Assembly (NCBI RefSeq): GCF_007971025.1
Contig: NZ_CP042436.1
Coordinates: 3,162,001-3,226,000 of the forward strand
Length of the DNA: 64,000 nucleotides
Source of the DNA: Mucilaginibacter ginsenosidivorans
Lineage (GTDB): Bacteria; Bacteroidota; Bacteroidia; Sphingobacteriales; Sphingobacteriaceae
Direction of reading: 5' to 3'
In this document: piece after piece, positions 8,021 to 16,978 of the stretch
Layout of the letters: each line of letters starts with the position of its first letter
Numbering within the stretch: the first letter of the stretch is position 1
The notes under the pieces: model-generated
What the model saw: only the letters and a program-made list of their open reading frames with translations
What the model was told of the DNA's origin: nothing
Databases searched by the model: none
Program-made: the position numbers and the translations under genes

Positions 8021-8385
8021 TGGAGCCGGAGGGATTCGAACCCTCGTCCAAACATGGTATAAGGTAAGCTTTCTACATGCTTAGCCCTGTTAGGTTGTCG
8101 GGAAGGGGAAGGTCAGTGGCTCACCTGTACCGTCTTCCTTAGGTGCTTTATCTTACCCGCTTATCGCACCGCCAGCGGGCCAGTCTCATTTTTCGATGCC
8201 CCGGTTGCCGGTCCAATGAAACGGAGAACCGGCGGGACAAAGGCTATGCTAATTCTAAATTAGGCAGCCAAGGCGTAGTTATTTTCGCCATTTGTAAGTT
8301 TGAGCGTTCAGATTATAGCGCTAATTCACCCAACGCGCTGCATGCTTACCTACTTATCTCCATCCTGTCAATTCCGGTCGACCCC
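8021..8385 (-). ncRNA. ssrA: Transfer-messenger RNA (tmRNA)
   Basis: The 5' end GGGGTCG pairs over 7 bp (with two G-U pairs) with CGGCTCC before the discriminator A, forming the alanine-tRNA-like acceptor stem, and the 3' T-arm reads GGTTCGAATCC. Within the molecule GGC GAA AAT AAC TAC GCC TTG GCT GCC TAA encodes the proteolysis tag GENNYALAA followed by a stop (about 8263-8292). The size, 365 nt, is normal for a one-piece tmRNA. The CCA end is not encoded (CTT follows), so it must be added. It rescues stalled ribosomes with SmpB. Confidence 0.97.
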
Positions 8386-8392
8386 ATTTGGA

Positions 8393-8500
8393 GCAGAAAG
8401 CTGAAAGAATAAAGCTAAAAGCTTTCAAATATACGGCTTTTACCCCATTCGTATTATCAAAAGCTTTCTGCTTTCGCCTTTTTGCTTTCAGCTTCAACAA
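8393..8500. repeat. Inverted repeat built from GAAAGC/GCTTTC words
   Basis: The left half repeats 'gaaagctgaaag', 'aaagctaaaagcttt' and the right half repeats 'aaagctttctgctttc', 'gctttcagctt', so the transcript can fold into a long imperfect hairpin. The right half lies inside the 3' end of the aminotransferase and encodes its last residues. A relative lies at 24270-24412. Confidence 0.65.
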
Positions 8501-9692
8501 CCCTTCCCGGGTAAACCTTTAATGCTTCATTTAGGCAGGTCATGGCTTTTTCCAGGTCATCGTTATTCAAAACGTAGGCCATGCGTACCTCGTTTTGTCC
8601 TGCGCCGGGTGTACTGTAAAAGCCGGTCGCCGGCGCCATCATAACCGTCTGATTGTTGTAGCTGAATGTCTCCAGCATCCACTGGCAAAACTTGTCGGCG
8701 TTGTCTATGGGTAATTGCGCCACCACGTAGAAAGCGCCGCCCGGGTTCGGGCAAAATACACCTTCCATTTTATTGAGCGCGCTTGCCAATGTATCCCGGC
8801 GATGGGTATATTCCTTATTTACAGCTTCGAAATAGCTGTCCGGGGTATCCACCGCAGCAGCACCGGCAATTTGTTCCACCATACCGGGGCTTAGCCTTGC
8901 CTGGGCAAATTTTAGCCCCGCGTTCCATATCTCTTTGTTTTTGGTGATGAGGCAGCCCAAACGTGCGCCGCAGGCGCTGTAGCGTTTGCTTACGGTATCC
9001 ATCACCACCACATTCTGTTCGAGTCCGTCCAAATGCATTGGTGAAATGAATGACCGGCCATCGTAGCAAAATTCGCGGTATGCCTCGTCCGAAAAAATAT
9101 AAAGGTCGTGCTTCAGTGCCAGTTCTTTCAGCTCATCCAGTTCTTCTTTCGAATACAGGTAACCGGTTGGGTTATTCGGGTTGCAGATGATGATCGCTTT
9201 GGTCCGTTCGGTTATCAGCTTTTCAAATTCGCTGATAGGGGGCAGGGCGAAACCATTTTCGATATAGGAAAGTATCGGTTTTACCACAATATCACTCTGG
9301 CAGGCAAACCCATTATAGTTGGCATAAAACGGTTCCGGTATGATCACCTCGTCACCCGGGTCGAGGCAGGTCATCATTGCTATGGTAATAGCTTCCGAAC
9401 CGCCCGTGGTTACCAGGATATTGTCGGGGGTGATATTATAGCCCAGTTTATTATAGTACTCGGTCAGCTTTTTGCGGTACACCAAAGTGCCTTCCGAAGC
9501 CGTATAGGCCCAAACCTTAAAGTCGATGTTCTTAATGGCATTCAGCATACCCTCCGGTGTTTCAATATCCGGCTGACCAATATTGAGATGATATACTTTC
9601 TTGCCGTCGAGCTTAGCTTTATCGGCAAAGGGGGTTAGCTTGCGTATGGGCGAGGCCGGCATATGCAGCCCCTTTTTTGAAATTTTTGGCAT
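8457..9692 (-). CDS. PLP-dependent aminotransferase, class I/II
   Basis: A 411-residue fold-type I aminotransferase. Visible landmarks: NPNNPTG (171-177), SDEAY (201-205), the PLP lysine Lys236 in DTVSKRYS, and Arg244 in GARLGCL. It resembles the aspartate/aromatic aminotransferase subgroup Ib; the amino donor and acceptor cannot be fixed, though it could supply the transamination step of the aromatic pathway encoded at 24-32 kb. The last residues (EAESKKAKAESF) are encoded by a repeat and extend past the point where relatives normally end. ssrA lies just downstream. Confidence 0.9.
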   Translation of the reverse strand: MPKISKKGLHMPASPIRKLTPFADKAKLDGKKVYHLNIGQPDIETPEGMLNAIKNIDFKVWAYTASEGTLVYRKKLTEYYNKLGYNITPDNILVTTGGSEAITIAMMTCLDPGDEVIIPEPFYANYNGFACQSDIVVKPILSYIENGFALPPISEFEKLITERTKAIIICNPNNPTGYLYSKEELDELKELALKHDLYIFSDEAYREFCYDGRSFISPMHLDGLEQNVVVMDTVSKRYSACGARLGCLITKNKEIWNAGLKFAQARLSPGMVEQIAGAAAVDTPDSYFEAVNKEYTHRRDTLASALNKMEGVFCPNPGGAFYVVAQLPIDNADKFCQWMLETFSYNNQTVMMAPATGFYSTPGAGQNEVRMAYVLNNDDLEKAMTCLNEALKVYPGRVVEAESKKAKAESF

Positions 9693-9749
9693 GCTGCAAA
9701 ATTAGTAAAGATATTTTGAAGTCTTTCCCTTTTGAACGGCTGGAATGTG

Positions 9750-10193
9750 TTAGTTTGAAATCGGGTCGCCGCCGGTGATTTTCACCCCATCGCGTATCGC
9801 TGTTTCCAGTACGTTAAGGTTTATATCTTTTAAGTTTTTGAACTTGATGCAATACCCGGTCACACTCGCTTTGCCCAGTTCTTTTCCATAGGTTTGGGCC
9901 AGGTACGTTTTGTCCGGGATACCCAGTATATAAACAGAGATGCCAGTCGTGTTTGCACTTAACCCGATTTGAAAAAACTCCCTGGTTTTTCCATCTGCGT
10001 ATTTTATTGTATAGGAGCCATACCCAGCATTAGGGTTACTAACAACCTTCCCTTCGCTGTTTTTACCATCTTCGAACCATAGTTTACAACCGGGCAGTGC
10101 TTGCAGTATCTGCTTGTGTAGTACCTGCATATTGCTGCGTTTGGGTTCAGGCTGGCTGGTGATATATTCTTCAATTTGTTCTTGTACGTTCAT
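9750..10193 (-). CDS. DUF1801 (YdhG/YjbR-like) domain protein
   Basis: A 147-residue soluble protein with the DUF1801 pattern: an N-terminal helix QEQIEEYITSQPEPKRSNMQVLHKQI, then GCKLWFEDGKNS, YGSYTIKYADG and a C-terminal helical part with IKFKNLKDIN. Proteins of this family are small alpha/beta folds of unknown biochemical role. The frame runs to a TTG further upstream, but ATG (MNVQEQ) is preferred. It is transcribed in the same direction as the aminotransferase, 57 bp away. Confidence 0.85.
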   Translation of the reverse strand: MNVQEQIEEYITSQPEPKRSNMQVLHKQILQALPGCKLWFEDGKNSEGKVVSNPNAGYGSYTIKYADGKTREFFQIGLSANTTGISVYILGIPDKTYLAQTYGKELGKASVTGYCIKFKNLKDINLNVLETAIRDGVKITGGDPISN

Positions 10194-10321
10194 ATGCAAC
10201 AATGAATTTACGGTTAATTGCGTGGTATTTTCAAATCTCGCTTTATTTTTATTTATATAATAGCAGGTTTCTGTAGTTCGTAATCAAACTGATCTATTAC
10301 CAATAGCAATAAAAATAAAAT

Positions 10322-10344
10322 GAGCCCCGGGGTAACCGGGGCTC
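10322..10344 (-). terminator. Intrinsic terminator after the DUF1573 gene
   Basis: A perfect 9-bp GC-rich stem GAGCCCCGG/CCGGGGCTC with a 5-nt loop. On the minus strand it is followed by ATTTTATTTTTATT. It is placed 53 bp after the DUF1573 stop codon. Confidence 0.85.
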
Positions 10345-10397
10345 TGCAAATATCTTGTTAAAATTTCCTCGCTTTTTAGAGAGGGGCGGGGTAAGGC

Positions 10398-10814
10398 TTA
10401 ATTGGTGCCCGTACCTGTCGTGGTTTTCGCGATAACTTCGCCCACGATATTCAAATATTTTTCGGGCGTCTTGGCGTTCGATTTTACAACGATCGTTTTG
10501 TTGAACGGCATCGCTGCTGCGGCATTGTAAGTGATCTTGATAACCCCTTTTTCACCTGGCTTTACAGGTGTCTTGGTGTAATCGGCTATCGTACAGCCAC
10601 ATGTAGGGCGCACTTCGGCTAAAATAAGTGGCGCGGTGCCCACGTTGGTAAACACAAACTCGGTAGTAACAGGTGTGCCCTGCGGAATTTTACCAAAATC
10701 ATGTTTTTCCTCGTTGAATTTAAATTCAGCCTTTTCATTATCTTGCGCCGAAGCGGTACCCGATGTAAGGGCGAAACCCATTACAACGGCACATAGTAAT
10801 ATTAATCTTTTCAT
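10398..10814 (-). CDS. Exported DUF1573 protein
   Basis: A 138-residue secreted protein. A signal peptide (MKRLILLCAVVMGFALTSG, cleavage likely after ASA) precedes one DUF1573 Ig-like domain with the characteristic FNEEKHDFGKI, FTNVGTAPL, and RPTCGCT motifs; the two cysteines of CGC are conserved in the family. The role is unknown; members are periplasmic or surface proteins common in Bacteroidota. It is monocistronic, with its own terminator. Confidence 0.93.
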   Translation of the reverse strand: MKRLILLCAVVMGFALTSGTASAQDNEKAEFKFNEEKHDFGKIPQGTPVTTEFVFTNVGTAPLILAEVRPTCGCTIADYTKTPVKPGEKGVIKITYNAAAAMPFNKTIVVKSNAKTPEKYLNIVGEVIAKTTTGTGTN

Positions 10815-10923
10815 ATAGTTGTATTGATTATTACAAATATAAAAGGTTTAATGTAAATATAAAACTATTAGTTAAACGACGGGTTTTGTGTGCCGGGTAT
10901 GACAAATACAAAATAGAATTTTA

Positions 10924-10931
10924 TAATTTTG
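10924..10931 (+). promoter_or_regulatory. -7 box of the E1 dehydrogenase gene
   Basis: TAATTTTG matches the Bacteroidota TAnnTTTG -7 element 20 bp before the ATG. A good TTTG -33 element is not seen at the expected distance, so the assignment is tentative. Confidence 0.4.
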
Positions 10932-10951
10932 CCTTCTAATCCAAATATTAT

Positions 10952-13384
10952 ATGCCAGAAACTGCAATAAGCACTACCAGCAAATTCAATGCGGCTGAAC
11001 TCAGTTTTGATGATTTCCAGAAGATCGTTATTAACGACTATCGCATAGGTTACGAAAGCCGCCAGGCCAGTTTACTGGGCAGGCGCGAAGTTTTAACTGG
11101 TAAGGCTAAGTTTGGCATTTTTGGCGATGGTAAAGAGGTTGCGCAACTGGCTATGGCTAAGGCGTTTCGGCCGGGCGACTGGCGCGCAGGGTATTACCGC
11201 GACCAAACCTTTATGTTCGCAACGGGCATGAGCAATCTTAAAGAATTTTTCGCTCAGTTATATGCTCACCCCGATATCGAAAAAGACCCGGCTTCGGCGG
11301 GGCGGCAAATGAATTGCCATTATGCTACACGCTATGTTAATGCCGACGGCACCTGGGCAAACCAGGCCGAAAGCCTGAACTGCGCCGCGGATATTTCAAC
11401 CACCGGCGGGCACATGCCCCGCCTGCTTGGCCTGGCTTATGCATCAAAATTATACCGGGAAAATAAGGAACTTGAGTATCTAAAGCAGCTCTCCGTTAAT
11501 GGCAACGAGGTTGCTTTTGGTACCATAGGCAACGGGGCAACCTCCGAAGGCTTGTTTTTTGAAACCTTTAATGCCGCCGGGGTTTTGCAGGTGCCTATGG
11601 CCATCTCTATTTGGGACGATGCTTATGCTATTTCAGTTCCGGCAAGCCTGCAAACCACCAAGGAGGATATATCCGAAATATTAAAAGGTTTCCAGCGCGA
11701 GCAGGGTACAAATGGCTACGAGATATTTAAGGTACGTGGCTGGGATTACGTGGCGCTTTGCGAAACTTATGAACGCGCCGTGGAACTATGCCGTACAGAA
11801 CATGTGCCGGTGCTGATACACGTTACCGAAATGACACAGCCGCAGGGGCATTCTACCTCGGGTTCGCACGAACGCTATAAATCAAAGGAGCGCCTGGGTT
11901 GGGAGAATGAGCACGATTGCCTGCTGCAAATGCGTAAATGGATGGTCGAATCGGCTATTTCGACCGAAGAGGAAATGAACGAACTGGAAGCCGCTGCAAA
12001 AAAACATGTGCGGGAATGCCAGAAGGAGGCCTGGAACGAATTGCTGGACGAGGTAAAGATTGAGCTGAACCAGGTTGCCGGGCTGATAAAGGAAATAGCC
12101 AATGAAAGTGAATCCGGCGACGTGCTCAAAACAATTGTTTCCGAACTGAAAGCGGTAATAGATCCGGGACGTAAGGATGTAATAGCAGCGGGGCGCAAGG
12201 CTCTGCGCCTTACCGTTAAAGAAAAGCTATACAGCAGGCAGGCATTGATCGGCTGGCTTAAACTGGAGGAGGAGCGGAACAATGAACGTTTCAACTCAAA
12301 ACTTTTTACAGGCACGCTGCAGTCGCCGCTGAATATCCCGGTTGTGCCTGCACAATATGAAACTGATGCGAAGTCGATTGACGGACGCGAGGTGCTGAAC
12401 GCTTGTTTCGACGCCAATTTTGAGCGCGATAAAAGTATTGTGGCTTTTGGCGAGGACGTGGGCGCCATAGGCGACGTAAACCAGGGCTTTGCCGGTTTGC
12501 AGAACAAGTACGGTGCCCTGCGCATTTCTGATACCGGCATACGCGAAGCAACCATTATAGGGCAGGGCATGGGGCTGGCTATGCGTGGCCTGCGGCCGAT
12601 AGCCGAAATACAATATTTGGATTACCTGCTATACTCCATAACGGTTTTAAGCGATGATTTGGCTACATTAAGCTACCGTACACGCGGCGGGCAAAAGGCG
12701 CCGGTTATTGTCCGCACACGCGGGCACAGGCTCGAAGGGATATGGCATTCAGGCTCGCCGCTGGGTATGATACTGAACTCGATGCGGGGCATGCACATTT
12801 GTGTGCCGCGAAACATGACCCAGGCCGCAGGTATGTACAACACCTTGCTGCGTGGCGATGAACCGGCTTTGGTGATCGAATCGCTGAACGGCTACCGCCT
12901 GAAAGAAAAGCTGCCCGCTAACGTAGGCGAGTTTACTGTTCCGCTTGGCCATGCCGAAGTATTGCGCGAAGGCGCCGATGTTACCGTGGTATCTTACGGC
13001 TCGACCCTGCGTATGGTACAGGAAGCCGCCGACGAATTGGAAAGCATCGGTATTCATATCGAAGTGATCGATCCGCAGACATTATATCCTTTTGATAATC
13101 AAAAGGTTTGCCTTTCTTCATTAAAGAAAACCAACAAGTTACTGGTGGTTGATGAAGATGTACCCGGCGGCGGTTCCGCTTACATCCTGCAAAAAATAAT
13201 GGAGGATCAGCAGGGGTATTATTCGCTGGATGCACAGCCGCGCACCCTTTCGGCCAAGGAGCACCGACCGCCCTACGGCACCGATGGCGATTATTTCAGC
13301 AAGCCGTCTGTAGATGATATCGTGGAGGCGGTTTACGCCGTTATGCACGAAGCAAATCCTGCAAAATATCCGGAGCTGTATTAA
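10952..13384 (+). CDS. Branched-chain 2-oxoacid dehydrogenase E1, fused alpha and beta subunits
   Basis: An 810-residue thiamine-diphosphate enzyme in which E1-alpha (about 1-430) is fused to E1-beta (about 465-810). The alpha part carries the TPP/Mg site (GNGATSEG, with N in place of the usual D of GDG) and HSTSGSHERYKSKER, the phosphorylation-loop-like region; the beta part starts EVLNACFDANFERD and has EDVGAIGDVNQGF and the C-terminal PQTLYPFD. Fused E1 proteins of this kind are frequent in Bacteroidota and annotated as 2-oxoisovalerate dehydrogenase; the acyl substrate is inferred. It decarboxylates the 2-oxoacid and passes the acyl group to a lipoyl E2, which is not in the window. Confidence 0.93.
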   Translation: MPETAISTTSKFNAAELSFDDFQKIVINDYRIGYESRQASLLGRREVLTGKAKFGIFGDGKEVAQLAMAKAFRPGDWRAGYYRDQTFMFATGMSNLKEFFAQLYAHPDIEKDPASAGRQMNCHYATRYVNADGTWANQAESLNCAADISTTGGHMPRLLGLAYASKLYRENKELEYLKQLSVNGNEVAFGTIGNGATSEGLFFETFNAAGVLQVPMAISIWDDAYAISVPASLQTTKEDISEILKGFQREQGTNGYEIFKVRGWDYVALCETYERAVELCRTEHVPVLIHVTEMTQPQGHSTSGSHERYKSKERLGWENEHDCLLQMRKWMVESAISTEEEMNELEAAAKKHVRECQKEAWNELLDEVKIELNQVAGLIKEIANESESGDVLKTIVSELKAVIDPGRKDVIAAGRKALRLTVKEKLYSRQALIGWLKLEEERNNERFNSKLFTGTLQSPLNIPVVPAQYETDAKSIDGREVLNACFDANFERDKSIVAFGEDVGAIGDVNQGFAGLQNKYGALRISDTGIREATIIGQGMGLAMRGLRPIAEIQYLDYLLYSITVLSDDLATLSYRTRGGQKAPVIVRTRGHRLEGIWHSGSPLGMILNSMRGMHICVPRNMTQAAGMYNTLLRGDEPALVIESLNGYRLKEKLPANVGEFTVPLGHAEVLREGADVTVVSYGSTLRMVQEAADELESIGIHIEVIDPQTLYPFDNQKVCLSSLKKTNKLLVVDEDVPGGGSAYILQKIMEDQQGYYSLDAQPRTLSAKEHRPPYGTDGDYFSKPSVDDIVEAVYAVMHEANPAKYPELY

Positions 13385-13424
13385 TTATTGAATTATTGAT
13401 TTATTGAATTACCGAATTATTTGG
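13385..13424. repeat. Reiterated ATTGAATT/ATTATTG words after E1 gene
   Basis: 'ttattgaattattg' and 'tttattgaatt' and 'ccgaattattt' follow the E1 stop codon directly. It is the same kind of word-reiterated gene-end sequence seen elsewhere in the window, here without a clear hairpin. Confidence 0.5.
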
Positions 13425-13546
13425 TCGGCGGTTTGCTTATTTTCTTATTTTCGCCCCGGTCGTTGTCGCACCGGTCCCTTTTGACAGATGCAGGAAGTAT
13501 ATAACTCACACTCCGGGTGGATCGTATTTCAAAACTCAAATTACCT

Positions 13547-14125
13547 ATGGATAACATTTTCGCTACGATATCAAATATTATAACATCCCGCCGCAGCACC
13601 AAACCTGCTATGATGAACGGCAAAAAAGCGCCCGATTACCAGGTGCAATCGCTGCTTGACCTGGCAGACTGGGCGCCAACGCACGGTTACACCGAGCCAT
13701 GGCGGTTCACTGTCTATTCTAATCCGCCTGATTTTTGCAGGCAGCATGCCGAACTATATAAGCAGAATGTGGAGCCGGAAAACTTTGCCGAAGGGGTATA
13801 CCAGAACCTGTACACGCAGGGCGATAAAGCATCGCATGTTATTATCGTTACCATGAAGCGCGGCAACCTGCCTAAGATCCCGGTTGTCGAGGAGATGGAA
13901 GCCGTGGCCTGCTCGGTGCAGAATATACTGCTCGGTGCAACAGCGCTTGGCATGGCTTCGTTCTGGAGCACGGGCGGGATGGCGCTGCGCCCGCCGATGA
14001 AGAATTTTCTTCATTTAGGCGAGGATGATCATGTAGCAGGGATCATCTACCTCGGCTACGCCGACAAAACCACGGAAGGGAGCAGGACAATTCCTATTGA
14101 AGAAAAAATCATTTGGTTCAAATAA
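13547..14125 (+). CDS. Nitroreductase family protein
   Basis: A 192-residue single-domain nitroreductase (PF00881). It has the N-terminal FMN-phosphate region SRRSTKPAMM, LLDLADWAPTHGYTEPWRF (the classic APTxxxxxPWRF block), and the C-terminal IIYLGYADK. Members are FMN-dependent homodimers reducing nitro compounds, quinones or enals with NAD(P)H. ATG at 13547 is preferred over the upstream GTG at 13517 because it fits the family start. It seems monocistronic. Confidence 0.92.
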   Translation: MDNIFATISNIITSRRSTKPAMMNGKKAPDYQVQSLLDLADWAPTHGYTEPWRFTVYSNPPDFCRQHAELYKQNVEPENFAEGVYQNLYTQGDKASHVIIVTMKRGNLPKIPVVEEMEAVACSVQNILLGATALGMASFWSTGGMALRPPMKNFLHLGEDDHVAGIIYLGYADKTTEGSRTIPIEEKIIWFK

Positions 14126-14232
14126 TTCCCCAACAAAAGCGTTTCTTTTTCGTACAAGCTATTGTAAGCAGGCTAAAGTTAATATTAATGTAAATTAATT
14201 AACCTAAAGTTTAAATAATCTTAAATAAAGAT

Positions 14233-14262
14233 TTTGTTTTCTTAGTTAATTTTTTACATTTG
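14233..14262 (+). promoter_or_regulatory. Bacteroidota-type promoter of the L,D-transpeptidase gene
   Basis: TTTG (14233-14236), 18-bp AT-rich spacer, TACATTTG (14255-14262). Both boxes match the phylum consensus. The leader to the ATG at 14350 would be about 80 nt. Confidence 0.65.
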
Positions 14263-14349
14263 TGGATAACTGTTGTTCATAACACGATTATTTGCAGCTG
14301 GTTAGCCTTGTTAATTGATTAAACGTAAAGCAAAAGCAAAGGAAGAAAG

Positions 14350-15156
14350 ATGAAGAAACGTTTCTCGTGGGTAACCTGTATCTTATTACTACTCTCAATT
14401 ACTATCATTAGCTGGAAGGCTGAATCGATCACAAAACACCGCAATAAAGTTCATTCTGTTAAGTTTCACAAAAACCGGTCGGCGAGGGAGCTTTTCTCAC
14501 AATACGTTGAAGATATTTACAACACCGCCCAATTACATGAGGCCGGTTTGGATTACACCGTTTTTCAAAAAGCTATAACCGGCTATTTCAACCTGAAGGC
14601 TTCGGACGAAGTACCGCAAACCAGCACGGTACTTACTATCGTCGACCTGGCAAAACCAAGCACCGCCAAACGCATGTGGATAATCGACCTGCTGGATAAA
14701 GATATTTTGCTGCATACCTGGGTTGCCCATGGTAACGGCAGCGGTGACGATATGGCTCAATATTTTTCAAACGAAAACGATTCGCACGCCAGCAGCCTCG
14801 GCTTTTATATCACCAATGGTATTTACAATGGCAAACATGGCCAGTCGCTTAAACTGGATGGCATGGACGCTGGTTTTAATGATAACGCCCGTTCGCGCGG
14901 CATCGTGGTTCACGGCGCTAAATATGTTTCGGAAGGCACCATCAACGCCCTTGGCCGCTTGGGCAGGAGCGAGGGTTGCCCAGCAGTATCCAGTAAACTC
15001 ATCAAAAAAGTGATCGCTACTATTAAAGGGAAGACTGTTTTATTTATCAACGGCAACGACAATTCGTACAACTCAAAGTACCTGGATGAAATGACTGCGG
15101 CCAGTTATGTTTACCCCGGAATAGACGGCAGCCAGGCAGAGAACGCGAGTTTATAA
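14350..15156 (+). CDS. Murein L,D-transpeptidase catalytic domain protein
   Basis: A 268-residue envelope protein with an N-terminal signal anchor (CILLLLSITIISW, residues 10-22) and a YkuD-like catalytic domain. His188 in VVHGAKYVS and Cys210 in RSEGCPAVS form the expected HG...SxGC pair. It belongs to the family of PF13645-type proteins, in which the Cys attacks the meso-DAP-D-Ala bond of a donor stem peptide. It faces a second, unrelated-size L,D-transpeptidase gene, the two genes converging on a hairpin at 15181-15240. It has its own promoter at 14233. Confidence 0.9.
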   Translation: MKKRFSWVTCILLLLSITIISWKAESITKHRNKVHSVKFHKNRSARELFSQYVEDIYNTAQLHEAGLDYTVFQKAITGYFNLKASDEVPQTSTVLTIVDLAKPSTAKRMWIIDLLDKDILLHTWVAHGNGSGDDMAQYFSNENDSHASSLGFYITNGIYNGKHGQSLKLDGMDAGFNDNARSRGIVVHGAKYVSEGTINALGRLGRSEGCPAVSSKLIKKVIATIKGKTVLFINGNDNSYNSKYLDEMTAASYVYPGIDGSQAENASL

Positions 15157-15180
15157 GACAATTGTGAATAGTCAATGGTC

Positions 15181-15240
15181 AATGGTGAATAGTGAATCGT
15201 CAATTGATTTATAAACATTCACAGCTCACTATTCACCATT
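15181..15240. repeat. Inverted repeat of GTGAATAGT words between convergent genes
   Basis: A perfect 15-bp pair (15181-15195 and 15226-15240, arms AATGGTGAATAGTGA and complement) with a 30-nt loop. The flanks contain further partial copies (GTGAATAGTCAATGG). It lies between the convergent L,D-transpeptidase genes and may act as a bidirectional terminator. Confidence 0.75.
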
Positions 15241-15252
15241 CACTCCTCATCA

Positions 15253-16806
15253 TCACATATTTCCGTAAAGAAATTTCTTCATGTGGTCGTAAAGGACAAT
15301 ATCCTGCCCGTACACATCGCGCCTGAATTGCAGCTGGCCATCCTGGTCGGCCCAGCAGGTTACATAGGTGATATATACTGGTACCCTTGGCCGTAGTGCG
15401 ATATCCTCGGGCGACGGATCTTCTTCCTGCATATCTTTGGCTATCAGGTTGTAGCGTGTCGTGTCCCTGAACAGGTTATGGGCAAGATCAAGCGGTTTTT
15501 CCAGCCGGACACAGCCATGGCTCACCGCCCGCATGGTATAGTGGAAAGCATCCTTTGCGGGTGTATCGTGCAGGTAAACACTACTCCGATTCTCGAACAG
15601 GAATTTGATCTTCCCCAACGAATTCTGGTCGCCGGGTTGCTGCTTAAATTCATACTCATCCTTCCGCGGGTCAACCTTCGACCAGTCGATGGTTTCCGGA
15701 TCCTTTACCAGCTTATCATTATGGTATACGTTAATACCCTTATTACTCAGGTAATAAGGATCGTCGGCGGCCTGCACAATGATCTCTTTGGTTGCTATGC
15801 TGCGCGGGATGTTCCAAACCGGGTTCACCTCCACACTATGTATCACACTGTACAGCAACGGCGTTTCATGCGGAAAGGGTTTGTCCTCTTTGCAGGTATC
15901 GTTGTAGCTTTCCAGCGAATTTAAGTACTGCTTGTTACGGCCCTCACCAACGCACACCTTCATATTCAGTACAGATTTACCGCTGTCTATCACGTCCAAA
16001 CGGAAGTCGGGAATGTTCACATACACATAGCGGGTTTCTGCGGGTTTGTTTTTCCAGCGCAGGCGCTCCATGTTTACCAATAATATGCGGCGGGTCTCCT
16101 CTTTGCTCATTTTTTTTGCCACAAATCCATCAAGATAAGCTTTCTGCAGGGCCAGGTATTCGGGGTCCTTCGGTTGTATGCTATCCAGGTAAGCGTGCAT
16201 ATCGCCGATGTTGAAGACCCTGCCCATGGATATGCTGTCGGGACGTGCCGTTTTGATAAAATAGCGCGAGTAAAGTTTTCGCGGGTTCAGCACGCCAAAT
16301 TGCAGATCGCCGGAGTAATTGATAAGCGAGTTCGCCAATGCAATTTCCAGCTTCGCCATAGCGTAATAAGCTTCACGGGTGGTTTTGATGGAACTTTTTG
16401 CCGCTTTGAAGCGGTTGGCCATCGCCACAAGATGATCCGGCTTAAATAATTTCGGATCGAGGCCATGTTCGTTCGCTTTTCTGTAGTATGCCACCATGGT
16501 TTCCACGTCGCCGTTCCACAGATGGTTAAGTACGAAGACAGGCTCGTACCCATTTGATGCATAGTAATGGCTCATAAAATCCGGGTTCGACATTTTCGCC
16601 CGGTTTACCGCGAGCACTCTTTTGAATACGGCGGCAAACTCTTCCGGGTCGGCGTCTTTAAATGCGGGGTTATGGGTATGCTTATACAGCGTTTGCCCCA
16701 TTTCAGTGCGTTTTTTCTTACACCCGTTTATGGTGATCATCAAACAACCGGACAGTAATGCCAACGTATATAATAAGGTTTTTGGGGATCGGCCCGGCGT
16801 TGTCAT
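15253..16806 (-). CDS. L,D-transpeptidase, YcbB/LdtD type, lipoprotein
   Basis: A 517-residue protein from the ATG at 16806. The signal ends in LLSGC (Cys21), a good lipobox, with a second cysteine at 29. An N-terminal scaffold domain (about 60-240) precedes the YkuD domain, whose motif HYTMRAVSHGCVRLEKP places the catalytic Cys near residue 432. The length and domain order fit the YcbB (LdtD) group, which makes 3-3 crosslinks in peptidoglycan, rather than the short Ldt types. A longer start at 16851 is possible but would spoil the signal peptide. Confidence 0.92.
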   Translation of the reverse strand: MTTPGRSPKTLLYTLALLSGCLMITINGCKKKRTEMGQTLYKHTHNPAFKDADPEEFAAVFKRVLAVNRAKMSNPDFMSHYYASNGYEPVFVLNHLWNGDVETMVAYYRKANEHGLDPKLFKPDHLVAMANRFKAAKSSIKTTREAYYAMAKLEIALANSLINYSGDLQFGVLNPRKLYSRYFIKTARPDSISMGRVFNIGDMHAYLDSIQPKDPEYLALQKAYLDGFVAKKMSKEETRRILLVNMERLRWKNKPAETRYVYVNIPDFRLDVIDSGKSVLNMKVCVGEGRNKQYLNSLESYNDTCKEDKPFPHETPLLYSVIHSVEVNPVWNIPRSIATKEIIVQAADDPYYLSNKGINVYHNDKLVKDPETIDWSKVDPRKDEYEFKQQPGDQNSLGKIKFLFENRSSVYLHDTPAKDAFHYTMRAVSHGCVRLEKPLDLAHNLFRDTTRYNLIAKDMQEEDPSPEDIALRPRVPVYITYVTCWADQDGQLQFRRDVYGQDIVLYDHMKKFLYGNM

Positions 16807-16978
16807 ATTGAATTTTCTCTCTTTCAGCTTTTGTCGTTCATTATTAACCATTACAATATAACAATTTTGCGGTAATTTTGATGGCGGGTACCGAACATTT
16901 AAGCGGCGCGAATTTAGCTATATTGAATTTGCCCGGAAAGTTTTACCTGTTATTTTTTTATTAAGACATCAGCATCTA

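Noticed and set aside
8143..8412. 89-residue plus-strand frame
   Set aside because: It lies antisense to the tmRNA gene, whose structure and tag fully explain the sequence.
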